Notes: generated by a model from the sequence alone, not told the origin. 64,000 nucleotides of DNA from Cordylochernes scorpioides (GCA_030710605.1 CP092863.1:123550670-123614669); one strand, 5' to 3'. Shown: positions 1 through 8,728, counted from the first letter of the stretch. Translations and numbers: made by a program.

Positions 1-82
1 GATAAAAAAAAACTTATTTGGAAAACCGTGTAAAAGCGAAAACGTGTAAAACAAGTACCGTGTAAATCGGGGGATAGGTGTA
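1..82. mobile_element. Terminal fragment of a TIR MITE
   Basis: The sequence ending GGGGGATAGGTGTA at position 82 matches the inverted terminal repeat of the complete copies at 7454-7724 and 16994-17260. Only the right end lies in the window. The corresponding place in the duplicate (about 58826) lacks it, so the insertion differs between the two copies of this region. Confidence 0.7.
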
Positions 83-158
83 TTGGGTGCCGTTAAAAAA
101 AAAACAACCCAGTTCATCATAATTATCATAATGACAAATGAGGGTAATTATATATATA

Positions 159-330
159 CTAGCCGAATGACCCGGGCAACGCCCGTGTTTTACCCGAATG
201 AATGTTTTGATTCAAATACTATTTGTTACAATTATAAATTGTGGTCATGTGGCCTAGTGGTCATGGTATCTGCCCGGTAAGCGGAAGGTCGTGGGTTCGA
301 TTCCCATCCCTTGACACTTTTTTTATTTTA
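159..330 (-). mobile_element. Helitron 3' terminus
   Basis: Read on the minus strand the sequence ends with a GC hairpin (stem CGGGC/GCCCG, loop GTT), about ten bases, then CTAG at 162-159, followed by T. A hairpin just before a CTRR terminus with insertion next to T is the Helitron signature. Two more ends with nearly the same terminal 38 bases lie at 7273 (minus) and 52450 (plus). The 5' end cannot be placed. The duplicate region near 58900 lacks this insertion. Confidence 0.65.
244..316 (+). tRNA. tRNA-Thr-like sequence (GGT), probably a pseudogene
   Basis: A cloverleaf can be drawn: acceptor arm with mismatches, anticodon stem TCTGC/GCGGA around loop CCGGTAA (anticodon GGT), B box GGTTCGATTCC, and a T run just after that could end Pol III transcription. 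Position 33 is C instead of the usual U and the acceptor stem is imperfect, so this looks like a decayed or mobile-element-borne copy. A close relative with a perfect acceptor stem is at 35822-35896. It lies just inside the Helitron end. Confidence 0.5.
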
Positions 331-589
331 TCCATTCTGACCAAAATCTATCCGTGAACTTCACACAGACAGAATAAGGCAATTATATAAGTATATTTAC
401 TTGAAGGTTTTTTTTTTCAGATTGTTCGAATCAATATGTAGCTTATGTAAATAAGATGACCAAACAGTAGTTGCATATATCTTCCACATCGAAGTCGAAT
501 ATCTTGTTTTATGAGAATTATTTTTAATAAAGATTATTCTCTTGTTTTTACACTTTGGAAAAATGAATAAGGAATCTAGGGCCAAGTTT

Positions 590-712
590 CTTATTACAAT
601 TTTTTACTTTTCTAGCTTTCGGGCTAACTTCTAGGTCTCCGTGTTGAAGGGCATCTTAGCCCGAAAGGTCGTGAAATAAAAAATTGTAAAAAGAAACCTT
701 GATTCCTTATTG
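590..712. repeat. Inverted repeat with GAAGGGC...GCCCGAAAG core
   Basis: Arms around CTAGCTTTCGGGCTAA and TTAGCCCGAAAGGTCG flank a short centre. The pattern GAAGGGC, spacer, GCCCGAAAG resembles a hammerhead helix II plus GAAA but lacks an intact CUGAUGA box. The second copy is at about 59255-59377 with small changes. It lies in the intron downstream of exon 3 (minus strand) and probably derives from a Penelope-type terminal repeat. Confidence 0.4.
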
Positions 713-872
713 ATTTTGTCGAAGAATTATTTTTGTTAACGAGAATCCGCGCCATTTTTGTCGCGCTATCCTTGGGTTTGGAATCTAAGGCTGTCTCGGC
801 CTATAGAGAGGTATTGTTACATCAAAAGCTTGTAGGGACAGGATTTATGGGAGTCCAGGAGGTTGTTCTCAC

Positions 873-988
873 CATTTGAGCGAAGTCCCCAACAACAACA
901 GGACCTTCCAGGCAATCCTTTTGTGGAGTCCGGACTTTTCCACCGCTGCGGCCAGAAGGAGTCCGCCCAGGTACATCATGATGGTGTC
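873..988 (-). CDS. SLC13-family Na+/dicarboxylate (citrate) transporter, exon 3, copy A
   Basis: This 116-nt coding exon has acceptor CTGTAG at 989-994 and a GTGAG donor at 872-868. It begins DTIMMYLGGLLLAAAVEKSG and continues with a LHKRIAWKV block, matching the SLC13 segment GGLxxAxAVExxxLHKRIAL after transmembrane helix 2. Upstream phase is 0 (exon 2 ends YMK) and downstream phase is 2 (ends TG). SLC13 proteins import citrate, succinate and other di/tricarboxylates with sodium at the plasma membrane. Exon 4 of this copy would lie left of the window. An identical exon occurs at 59538-59653. Confidence 0.88.
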
Positions 989-1178
989 CTACAGATAATA
1001 ACCGTGTGTTGGAGAAATTTATACAAAATTACCACATATACTATAGCAATACGTTCCTTTTATTGAAATGTTTGAGGTTTCGAACGCAAACACTCTTAGG
1101 TTGACTTTCCAACGCTAAAATATTCTATTTTTTTAGTGTAGTACCTAATTTTAATAAAATAAACGCAAAGCTAGTATA

Positions 1179-1383
1179 TACACTCATGGACAAAAATTTT
1201 GGAAGTTGTACTTTTTAGCATGTATTTCGGGATTGAGACAATAACTCTGAAAGATATTACAGTGACCTTTATTGAAGACACTCGAGATAAACAAGTTTGA
1301 ACAGCCTCTGTCTTCTTCAAAATAATAATAGACGACCGGCGCAATCAAAGACTTTTCACTTCCTTAAGTTTTGTCCTTGAGTA
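1179..1383. mobile_element. Tc1-type MITE, founder form of the 118-bp satellite
   Basis: About 205 bp bounded by inverted ends (CACTCATGGACAAAA on the left, TTTTGTCCTTGAGTATA on the right) between TA dinucleotides. The inside holds one copy of the sequence that forms the 118-bp arrays elsewhere plus a tail with GACGACCGGCG. It appears to be a single-unit, non-amplified form. The second copy is at about 59841-60049. Confidence 0.6.
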
Positions 1384-1495
1384 TATGCGGAAATTCTGCA
1401 TAAATTATCTTAGCAATTCATTAATATTTAAAGCGATGGGAGAGATTGTTGTTTCATGCTATGAGTTGGCCTCTCTGGGATTGTCAACCCATATA

Positions 1496-1990
1496 TACAA
1501 TCATGGACAAAAGTTAAGGAAGTTTCATATTTAAAGCATAAACCTATAGCTGAATGGAATGGCCGGCGACCTCAATCCTATAGAACATGCTATCTGAGGA
1601 GGACGTATATCAGCCCAGGTATCAGCCCGCCAAGAACCACCCAGGAGCTGACAACTTCTCTTGAACCGAAATGGGCTTCTACCCTAAATGAACTCTTGGC
1701 CACTCTATTTCCAGCATGAGACGACGGTGCAAGTGTTGCTTGGCAGTGAGTGACAGTCAAATCCCCTATTAGTCTCGCTGATAACTGGGATTTATATAAG
1801 TCTAAAGTCTTTGATATCGCCAGTCGTCTATTATTTATTTATTTTTTGAGTAAACATAGGAAATTTTGTTCACACTTGGTTATTCGTGTGTCCTCAAAAT
1901 AGATCACTGCAATATCTTTCAGAGTTATTATCTGAATCCCGATATATATGCTGAAAGGTACAACTTCATTAAGTTTTGTCCATGAGTGTA
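1496..1990 (+). pseudogene. Deleted Tc1 element with transposase fossil, copy A
   Basis: The ends resemble the satellite/MITE termini (CAATCATGGACAAAA at 1498, GTCCATGAGTGTA at 1990). Between about 1548 and 1760 a plus-strand relic of the Tc1 C-terminal catalytic region is readable, but stops and a 10-bp deletion near 1571 break it. The other copy (60156-60666) lacks that deletion and still reads WPARSPDLNP, the motif just before the catalytic Glu. This suggests the 118-bp satellite ends derive from a Tc1 element of this family. Confidence 0.6.
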
Positions 1991-2066
1991 TATTGGTTAT
2001 CTCGTATGTCTTCAATAAAGGTCACTGTAATATCTTTCAGAGTTATTGTCTCAATCCCGATATACA

Positions 2067-3485
2067 CACTGCGTGACATTGAAAATGGAACACCAAGAAA
2101 TAGTGGCCAGAAAATTATGCAAATTTCAGGATAGACGCGCCTAACCGAGTTATGCAAATGATGTAAAATGCGCAGCTCTCGTGCGCACATGGAGTAAGAT
2201 ATAAGGGAAGGAACTTGCAGAAAGGACAGTATTCGTGTCGTTATTTCTTCAAGGAAAATCATTGTAGAAATTTTGCTCTTGTGTCAAAAGACACGTGTAA
2301 TAACAGAGAATGCCAGGTCATCGTAAACGGAGGCAGTTCAAGCAGACAGACGCTTTTACGAGGGGCATGGTGATCGGACTGAAAAGGGCAGGTTGGTCCA
2401 TACGTCAAATCGCAGCTGATACACACCTTGGTGCGTCCACGGTGCACCGACTGTGGAGAAGATGGTTGGAACAAGGAAATGTGGCAATTTATAGGAATGT
2501 CGGTGCAACCAGAGTGACGTCAGCACGTGTGGATCGGCGTATCCTTCGACAAGCAGTGGCGGCCCCACAAGCCACTTGTACCGCCATCCTGCAACATGTG
2601 CAAGACACCCTAGATCATTCCATCTCGACCAGAACCATTTCCCGTCGATTGGTTGCTAATGGCTTGCACTCATGCCGTCCGCTAAGAAGACTGCCATTGA
2701 CCCCACCGAATAGGCGCCAACGTTTGGAATGGTGCCGGGCTAGATCGACGTGGATGACGGAATGGCACAGGGTCGTGTTCTCAGATGAGTCGCGTTTCTG
2801 CTTGTCAAGTGATAGTCGCCGTGTACGCGTGTGGCGTCGACGTGGAGAAAGGTCCAATCCGGCAGCAATTGTGGAACGCCCCACCGTGCGACAACGTGGA
2901 ATCATGGTTTGGGGCGCAATCGCGTATGATTCCAGGTCACCTTTACTTTGTATTCAGGGCACTATGACGGCCCAACGATACGTTGATGATGTGCTGCGAC
3001 CGGTGACACTCCCCTACCTTCAGGGGGTACCCAATGTCCTTTATCAGCAGGATAACGCCCGACCGCACACTGCTCGCATTAGCCAACAAGCTCTGCAAGA
3101 TGTACAGATGCTTCCCTGGCCACCGTACTCTCCTGATCTCTCACCAATCGAGCACGTCTGGGACATCATTGGACGCCGTTTGCATGCCTTGCCACAGCCG
3201 CGTTCAGAAGACGAACTGTGGCAAATGGTTGAGAGGGAATGGAGAGCCATCCCTCAGGACGCCATCCGTACTCTGATTGACTCTCTACCTAGACGTGTTG
3301 CTGCGTGCATCGCCGTCCGCGGTGGTCCTACTTGCTACTAAGCCGACGCCGTTCTCGCTCTGTATTATGACTATCATTTTGAAATAAAGATCACTTATTG
3401 TTCGTCCCTGTCTCTCTCTGTCTGCCGAGTTTCATCACTTTCTGGCCACTATTTCTTGGTGTTCCATTTTCAATGTCACGCAGTG
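2067..3485 (+). mobile_element. Complete Tc1-like transposon, copy A
   Basis: 1419 bp with inverted terminal repeats starting CACTGCGTGACATTG on each end, near-identical for over 40 bp. It interrupts a 118-bp satellite unit. The flanks read TACA on both sides, so the target duplication is TA or possibly TACA. It carries one uninterrupted transposase gene (2310-3341) and an AATAAA signal after it (about 3382). All features needed for autonomy are visible, so recent activity is plausible. Copy B is at 60742-62160. Confidence 0.9.
2310..3341 (+). CDS. Tc1-like DDE transposase, uninterrupted, copy A
   Basis: 343 aa, the usual Tc1 length, starting MPGHRKRRQF. The N-terminal third carries two helix-turn-helix DNA-binding domains (WSIRQIAADTHLGASTVHRL at about residues 29-48, then a second HTH before the linker). 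The catalytic triad is visible: Asp in VVFSDESRF (about 158), Asp in YQQDNARPHTA (about 248) and Glu in SPDLSPIEHVWD (about 281). I count 32 residues between the second Asp and the Glu, shorter than the classic 34 of Tc1. No frameshift or stop. It cuts and pastes its element at TA sites. Three residues differ from copy B. Confidence 0.93.
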   Translation: MPGHRKRRQFKQTDAFTRGMVIGLKRAGWSIRQIAADTHLGASTVHRLWRRWLEQGNVAIYRNVGATRVTSARVDRRILRQAVAAPQATCTAILQHVQDTLDHSISTRTISRRLVANGLHSCRPLRRLPLTPPNRRQRLEWCRARSTWMTEWHRVVFSDESRFCLSSDSRRVRVWRRRGERSNPAAIVERPTVRQRGIMVWGAIAYDSRSPLLCIQGTMTAQRYVDDVLRPVTLPYLQGVPNVLYQQDNARPHTARISQQALQDVQMLPWPPYSPDLSPIEHVWDIIGRRLHALPQPRSEDELWQMVEREWRAIPQDAIRTLIDSLPRRVAACIAVRGGPTCY

Positions 3486-3501
3486 TACATGCTGAAAGGT
3501 A

Positions 3502-4828
3502 TACGAGGTGTGTTCAAAAAGTATCGCGACTTTTGTGTTTTTTTCAAATATTATTTATTTATTCATGAATACCTATTTTTTTCCCCTTCAAAGTAATCCC
3601 CATGAGATATTATACACTTGTGCCAACGGTTTTTCCAATCTTCGAAGCACTTCAAAAAATCATTTTTAAAAAATCTTTTTCAGCTCCTCCTTCGATGCCG
3701 TCTTTATCTCGTCAAGCGTAGCGTAACGTCGTCCTTTCATGGGCCTCTTCAGTTTAGGGAACAAGAAAAAGTCACAGGGGGCCAGATCTGGGGAATACGG
3801 TGGCTGCGGCATCATTAGTGTGTTGTTTTTGGCCAAAAAGTCGCGCACAAGCAACGATGTGTGAGCAGGGGCGTTATCGTGGTGCAAAAGCCAATTTTTG
3901 TTCTTCCACAAATCCGGACGTTTCTGGCGGATTGCTTCGCGCAAATTGCGCATAACTTGTAGGTAATATTCCTTATTGACCGTTCTACCCTGTGGCAAGA
4001 ACTCATGATGCACCACGCCCCTGCAATCGAAGAAAACTGTCAGCAAAACTTCCACATTCGACCGAACTTGGCGCGCTTTTTTCGGTCTTGGTTCGTGCGG
4101 CAGCTTCCATTGAGATGATTGAGCTTTGGTTTCCACGTCATAACCATAAACCCACGCTTCGTCACCAGTTATGACCCTCTGGAGCAAATTTGGGTCGTCG
4201 CGGACAGAGTCCAACATCTCATTAACAATGTTCATGCGATGCTGTTTTTGGTCGCAATTGAGCAATTTTGGTACGAATTTCGCGGCGACCCGTCTCATGC
4301 CCAAATCATTGATAAAAATCGAATGGCACGAGCCAATCGATATGTTTAGGTTCTCAGCAACTTCTCTAACGGTGATTCGATGATTGGCCAATATCATTTT
4401 CTCCACTTCATTAATTTTTTCGTCTGTTGTTGAAGTGCTCGGGCGTCCGGCACGCTCTTCGTCGTTCACATCTTCTCGGCCTTCTGAGAACATTTTGTAC
4501 CACCGATAAACGTTGCTTCGGTCCAAGGTAGCTTCTCCGTATGCCACAGTCAACATTCGGAATGCATCCGCGCACTTAATTTCGTTTTTCTCACAAAATT
4601 TGATACAGGTTCTTTGATCCATTTTTTTTAATAGGTAAAAATCGAAGACGATCCAAAACACCTGCAAGCAAAGCAGCTGTCAACAATTAAGTGAACATTC
4701 AAAATGGCCGAGCTTGTCGGCATAAGTGAGAGACATGAGTACCAACATAAAGCCACAAAAATATCGAAATTCGAATATACGTAACCCGCGAAAATTCAAA
4801 AGTCGCGATACCTTTTGAACACACCTCG
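3502..4828 (-). mobile_element. Mariner transposon (irritans-like ends), copy A
   Basis: Inverted ends of about 28 bp (CGAGGTGTGTTCAAAAAGTA and its complement) flank the element, with TA on both sides. It is inserted in the same satellite unit as the Tc1 element, only about 16 bp from it. It carries a minus-strand transposase that is frameshifted near its 3' end. Copy B is at 62177-63499. Confidence 0.88.
3666..4622 (-). pseudogene. Mariner transposase (DD34D), 3'-frameshifted, copy A
   Basis: Starts MDQRTCIKFCEKNEIKCADA at 4622, the typical mariner start; an in-frame upstream Met exists but is not conserved. It has an HTH N-terminus, then catalytic VITGDEAWVYGYD, HHDNAPAHTS and YSPDLAPCDFFLFPKLK, with 34 residues between the last two Asp. 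The frame ends early at EELKKIF in a T-rich run (about 3666-3683). The canonical tail (NDFLKCFEDW... ending near GDYFEG) continues in another frame. The same lesion is in copy B, so it predates the duplication and neither copy should encode a full protein. Confidence 0.88.
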
Positions 4829-4830
4829 TA

Positions 4831-5320
4831 CAACTTCATTAAGTTTTGTTCATGAGTGTATATTGGTTATCTCGTGTGTCTTCAATAAAGGTCACTGTAA
4901 TATCTTTCAGAGTTATTATCTGAATCCCGATATACATGCTGAAAGGTACAACTTCATTAAGTTTTGTTCATGAGTGTATATTGGTTATCTCGTGTGTCTT
5001 CAATAAAGGTCACTGTAATATCTTTCAGAGTTATTATCTGAATCCCGATATACATGCTGAAAGGTACAACTTCATTAAGTTTTGTTCATGAGTGTATATT
5101 GGTTATCTCGTGTGTCTTCAATAAAGGTCACTGTAATATCTTTCAGAGTTATTATCTGAATCCCGATATACATGCTGAAAGGTACAACTTCATTAAGTTT
5201 TGTTCATGAGTGTATATTGGTTATCTCGTGTGTCTTCAATAAAGGTCACTATAATATCTTTCAGAGTTATTATCTGAATCCCGATATACATGCTGAAAGG
5301 TACAACTCCATTAAGTTTTG
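4831..5320. repeat. 118-bp satellite array, about four units, copy A
   Basis: Tandem units contain TATATTGGTTATCTCGTGTG, then an AATAAAGGTCACTGTAATA block, CCCGATATACATGCTGAAAG and TTAAGTTTTGTTCATGAGTG. Copy B (63502-63873) holds exactly one unit less, judged by the 118-bp change in offset. The final CATGAGTGTA is the terminal repeat of a Tc1-type MITE, so each unit carries a transposon end. Confidence 0.85.
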
Positions 5321-5390
5321 ACATCTCCTTATCGCGCAACTGAAAGTTGCTGATGGCTTGCGCCATCTATCGGGTACAGGTACAGCTTGC

Positions 5391-5432
5391 ACCACGCTGA
5401 TGAGGGCCAACAGCCCGAAACGCGTCCGTGGT
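5391..5432 (+). ncRNA. Type I hammerhead ribozyme 1
   Basis: All core elements are present: helix I ACCACG/CGTGGT (5391-5396 with 5427-5432), CUGAUGA (5397-5403), helix II GGGC/GCCC with loop CAACA (5404-5416), GAAA (5417-5420), a minimal helix III in ACGCGU (5420-5425) and cleavage site GUC ending at 5426. The self-complementary ACGCGU would give a longer helix III in a dimer, as reported for short-stem animal hammerheads. Cleavage is predicted after C5426. Confidence 0.88.
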
Positions 5433-5729
5433 TAGCTTTTCTTGATTAATCAAGAATGGGTATTTGGCCAATTCTGGAATAATTAAAAATCAACGAGAAT
5501 AGTTGATATTTATTCCGATAGATGGCGCAAGCCATCAGCAACTTTCAGTTGCACGATAAGGAGATGTCTTTTTCTTAATTTATGCACCTTATCCCAGTAC
5601 AATGTTATATTTGTACTATTTTTTCACATTGTGTAGCGTCCTCACGCAATTCTGGCCTTAACTACCCGTTTCATGATTTTTCAGGATGCCTTAATGACCA
5701 ATTTTTTTGGTCGTTGAGATACAGCTTGC

Positions 5730-5771
5730 ACCACGCTGATGAGGGCCAACAGCCCGAAACGCGTCCGTGGT
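5730..5771 (+). ncRNA. Type I hammerhead ribozyme 2
   Basis: Identical to the ribozyme at 5391-5432 over helices, CUGAUGA, GAAA and the GUC cleavage site, exactly 339 bp downstream. Cleavage at both sites in one transcript would release a 339-nt RNA with the ends needed for circularisation. Confidence 0.88.
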
Positions 5772-5962
5772 TAGCTTTTCTTGATTAATCAAGAATGGGT
5801 ATTTGGCCAATTCTGGAATAATTAAAAATCAACGAGAATAGTTGATATTTATTCCGATAGATGGCGCAAGCCATCAGCAACTTTCAGTTGCACGATAAGG
5901 AGATGTCTTTTTCTTAATTTATGCACCTTATCCCAGTACAATGTTATATTTGTACTATTTTT

Positions 5963-6095
5963 TCCATTAAGTTTTGTTCATGAGTGTATATTGGTTATCT
6001 CGTGTGTCTTCAATAAAGGTCACTGTAATATCTTTCAGAGTTATTGTCTCAATCCCGATATACATGCTAAACTTCCTTTGTCCATGAGTGTAACG
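5963..6095. repeat. Remainder of the interrupted 118-bp satellite unit
   Basis: Resumes at TCCATTAAGTTTTG, the duplicated target, and runs through TATATTGGTTATCTCGTGTG to a terminal GTCCATGAGTGTA. It ends about 40 bp before the donor end of exon 2. Confidence 0.75.
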
Positions 6096-6130
6096 TGGGT
6101 TAACAAGCCTCTACCTGCCAGAAGCCGTAC

Positions 6131-6280
6131 CTTCATGTATGGCGTGCAGGCCTCCTCCGTGGTGAGGATACCCAGCAGAGGGAACAGCAGGACAGGTAGC
6201 AGGGAGGTAGCCGCTAGAGGGATCGGCTCCATGGTGAAGTAACAAGCCATCAACAGCACCACGTAGCCGCACTTGGTGAC
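6131..6280 (-). CDS. SLC13-family Na+/dicarboxylate transporter, exon 2
   Basis: 150 nt, exactly 50 codons, phase 0 on both sides. The acceptor is TGCAG at 6281-6285; the donor is GTACGG at 6130-6125. The protein starts VTKCGYVVLLMACYF and goes on TMEPIPLAATSLLPVLLFPL then YMK, matching transmembrane helix 1-2 of SLC13 (CAYVxLLMAxYWxTExxPLAVTxLxPVLLFP). Family members usually have WCTE where this has FTME. It joins exon 1 (ends DDSQ) and exon 3 (starts DTIMM) in frame. Confidence 0.88.
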
Positions 6281-6299
6281 CTGCACAGCCGACTCTGTA

Positions 6300-7272
6300 A
6301 CCTCTCACCATCTTCTACCTTTCTTCTTTTATAAAATTACACTGTTGTTACAAAAGTTCGTAAACACTTGCAAAAAATATAATTAAATACCAATATTATA
6401 TTCGCCGTTATGTACAATGTCTTTTTATTATGGATAAAGATTATAATTAGATTATAAATTTGCCTGTTGAAGAGCGAAAGCCCGTGGTGTTTTTGTAAAA
6501 AAGAAACATATTGCGTAAGGTTTTCGAATATTTTTCTAAAGTAATTGTATTATTGTGTATTCGCCGAAATATTATTGTGGCGAAGAAATAATTTATTATT
6601 TAATTTAATTTAATTATTCAATAAAAATATTTGGAAATAGATTTAATTTAGATTATATAAAAGGGCGTACCTGGATCTGTAAAGAAAAAAGAAAAAAAAA
6701 ACATTTTTTTTTTCTTAAAATATTTAGGGAGGTTGCTCCCTCTTTGACTCAAAAGATTTAATTTAATTATTCAATATAAAATAATGATCGAAATATTTAT
6801 TTGTATGCTTGCTCAAAATTCTCTAGCTGTAGATAGTTTTGTTGAGCTGTTGATAATTGTCGACTAGTCGCCGTGACGTCATCAATAATTTTTTTCACAT
6901 CCCCAGATATACAAAGACTTGATTTCTACGTTACAACTGGTGGAGATGCTGGGTACTTTTGGGACAACCTCATAAAATTCCTTAATAATTGTCGCATTAA
7001 GGAAACTTTACGGTATTAATTATATCAGATCTCTAATTGGTCTTAGCCATGAAACAATCTCGGATGATTGTCCTATATTAGTCTGGAACATGGGAAGAAA
7101 ACTGCCCTATGGTATGATTTATTCCATTGTTTGGTTGACACCAGTATCCTTGGTTGGAGTGATGTGTCCATAGGTCTCTCTCTCTCTCTCTCTAAGAACT
7201 CTCGCAGTCCATCGGTGGCGGAGTCTTTCCCGTGGTGGGCGCCACCAATGACGACTTGTATATATTTATAAA
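6300..7272. other. AT-rich intron 1 sequence with MITE traces and (CT)n
   Basis: No gene. About 6350-6420 holds AAAAGTTCGTAAACACTTGC and TTCGCCGTTATGTA, pieces of the MITE complete at 57880-58074. A CT microsatellite lies near 7172-7192. The rest is low-complexity AT-rich sequence in which I see nothing definite. Confidence 0.5.
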
Positions 7273-7395
7273 CTAGCCGAATGACCCGGGCAACGCCCGT
7301 GTTTTACCCGACTGTAGATGTTACAACGGTGATCCTTAGGTCGCTGGTTCAAATCCGGCTCGAGGGAGCCGGCGAGCACGTGACCTCCCTGTGCG
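7273..7395 (-). mobile_element. Helitron 3' terminus with tRNA-like B box
   Basis: Same terminal sequence as at 159-199: GC hairpin, about ten bases, CTAG at 7276-7273, then T on the minus strand. Just inside, GGTCGCTGGTTCAAATCC (about 7340-7357) looks like a tRNA B box with T-arm, but no full cloverleaf can be built. Confidence 0.6.
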
Positions 7396-7453
7396 CGCGC
7401 ATCCGTGACAGAGGCCGATGAGGAAAGACGGTCGTGACTATATATATATATAA

Positions 7454-7724
7454 TACACCTATCCCCCGATTTACACGGTACTTGTTTTAAACGTTTTCGC
7501 TTTTACACGGTTTTCCAAATAAGTTTTTTTTTTATCGCACTATACTAAATGCTACTGTGATTAAACACATGCGCTGTGTACACATCTCATGAGGAATCCC
7601 GAGCTTATGTGCTGACTACATATTTTAACCTGTCAATGAATTTTATTTCTGTGTACACCTATCCCCCGATTTACACGTTTTTCTCAGGAACGTATCTACC
7701 GTGTAAATCGGGGGGATAGGTGTA
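7454..7724. mobile_element. 271-bp TIR MITE, complete copy 1
   Basis: Begins TACACCTATCCCCCGATTTA and ends with its complement at 7724, with TA flanks. The first 23 bases recur internally near 7655, so the right side carries the terminal motif twice in opposite orientation. Its sibling at 16994-17260 is about 90 percent similar by eye. No coding capacity. Confidence 0.8.
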
Positions 7725-7976
7725 TATGTATATTTATCAATTATTCATATCTATTTATTCCTATATTTATCATTATACAATCGTATTTATATTTATTCTG
7801 TATTTAACCTTATATAATCTTATATGGACGTTGTAATAAATCAGCTTCAATCTCAATCTCTCTCTCTCTCTTGTTATCAGAGACGACATCTAGACAAAAA
7901 AAGAAATATCATTGGTTGTAAAAAAATACATCTAGGGAGAGCTTTCTTGTATAACTCTTTTATAAAGTGTGAAAAA

Positions 7977-8073
7977 ATAGTACAAATGTAATATTGTACT
8001 GGGATAAGGTGCATAAATTAAGAAAAAGGCTTCTACTTATCGTGCAACTGAAAGTTGCTGATGGCTTGCGCCA
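7977..8073 (-). mobile_element. Retrozyme-type fragment without ribozyme
   Basis: The minus strand reads GGCGCAAGCCATCAGCAACT, then TGCACCTTATCCCAGTACAA, the 3' half of the monomer seen at 5860-5962. It is 5'-truncated, so no hammerhead remains. Confidence 0.65.
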
Positions 8074-8089
8074 AAATTTCGTTTTTTTT

Positions 8090-8600
8090 TTAAACGTTGT
8101 TTTTCTTCTTATTTGGCGAATAATATTATTACGGCGAATACATAATAATACTTTACTACGAGTAAATACTTTACACCATGATTATCATGGCCTGTGCCAC
8201 GTATACTTGAGATAAGTAAAAATTTCTTTATTAAAACCCCTTTTTTCTTATAAACAATTTTCCAGGAACATAAAAAAAAACATAATAGAAAAGAGTTGAA
8301 ATTTACTGATAATATAAAACTAAATAAAATTTTCTTTTTTTCTCTTTTATTGGATATCTTTTTAGATCATCTCTGTAATTAAAATATATTCTACATCATG
8401 TTCTCTTTCAAATTACGCTTCCTTTTTCTCTTAACTCTGATTATCTTTATTACTGTCCTGCTTATTAAAAAAACGGATATATACATGAAGGTGTATCGTA
8501 AATTACTTTATACATAATACAAATACATTATACATAACGGCGAATAATATTGGTATTTCAGTTTTTTGCAAGTGTTTACGAACTTTTGGGAAAACCTAAT
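8090..8600. mobile_element. Expanded or interrupted MITE of the TTGTCC-AAAAGTTCGT family
   Basis: Contains TTTGGCGAATAATATTATTA near 8111 and CGGCGAATAATATTGGTATT with GTTTACGAACTTTTGGG near 8540-8595, parts of the element at 57880-58074 but separated by about 400 bp of unrelated AT-rich DNA. Probably a larger relative or a copy with an insertion. Confidence 0.4.
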
Positions 8601-8607
8601 ATCTCAA

Positions 8608-8728
8608 GCTTTCAGGCCTTGACGCTTTTCCACAGGAGGACGTCAATTACTAGCTACTGTAGTTACTCATCAATCTTGATTTAGAAGAAGGTCAAGATAC
8701 GAAAGCTTGAGATATTAAAATAATTATA
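8608..8728. repeat. Inverted repeat AATATCTCAAGCTTTC...GAAAGCTTGAGATATT
   Basis: Arms at about 8608-8624 and 8699-8717. GAAAGCTTGAG is typical of the Penelope terminal-repeat fragments in this window (37670, 56300), so this is probably such a relic. Confidence 0.4.

Larger units (their letters stand above)
5321..5962 (+). mobile_element. Hammerhead-ribozyme retroelement (retrozyme-like dimer), copy A
   Basis: The insert is bounded by a 14-bp direct repeat, TCCATTAAGTTTTG, at 5307-5320 and 5963-5976, lying in a satellite unit. It contains an inverted 5' piece (5321-5380, complementary to about 5860-5912), one full 339-bp monomer (about 5381-5719) and a partial second monomer (about 5720-5962). 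Each monomer begins with a type I hammerhead ribozyme, followed by hairpin TTCTTGATTAATCAAGAA and a conserved TGGCGCAAGCCATCAGCAAC segment. No protein is encoded. Tandem ribozyme-bearing copies without ORFs match metazoan retrozymes; assignment to Penelope-driven mobility is inference. Confidence 0.75.
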
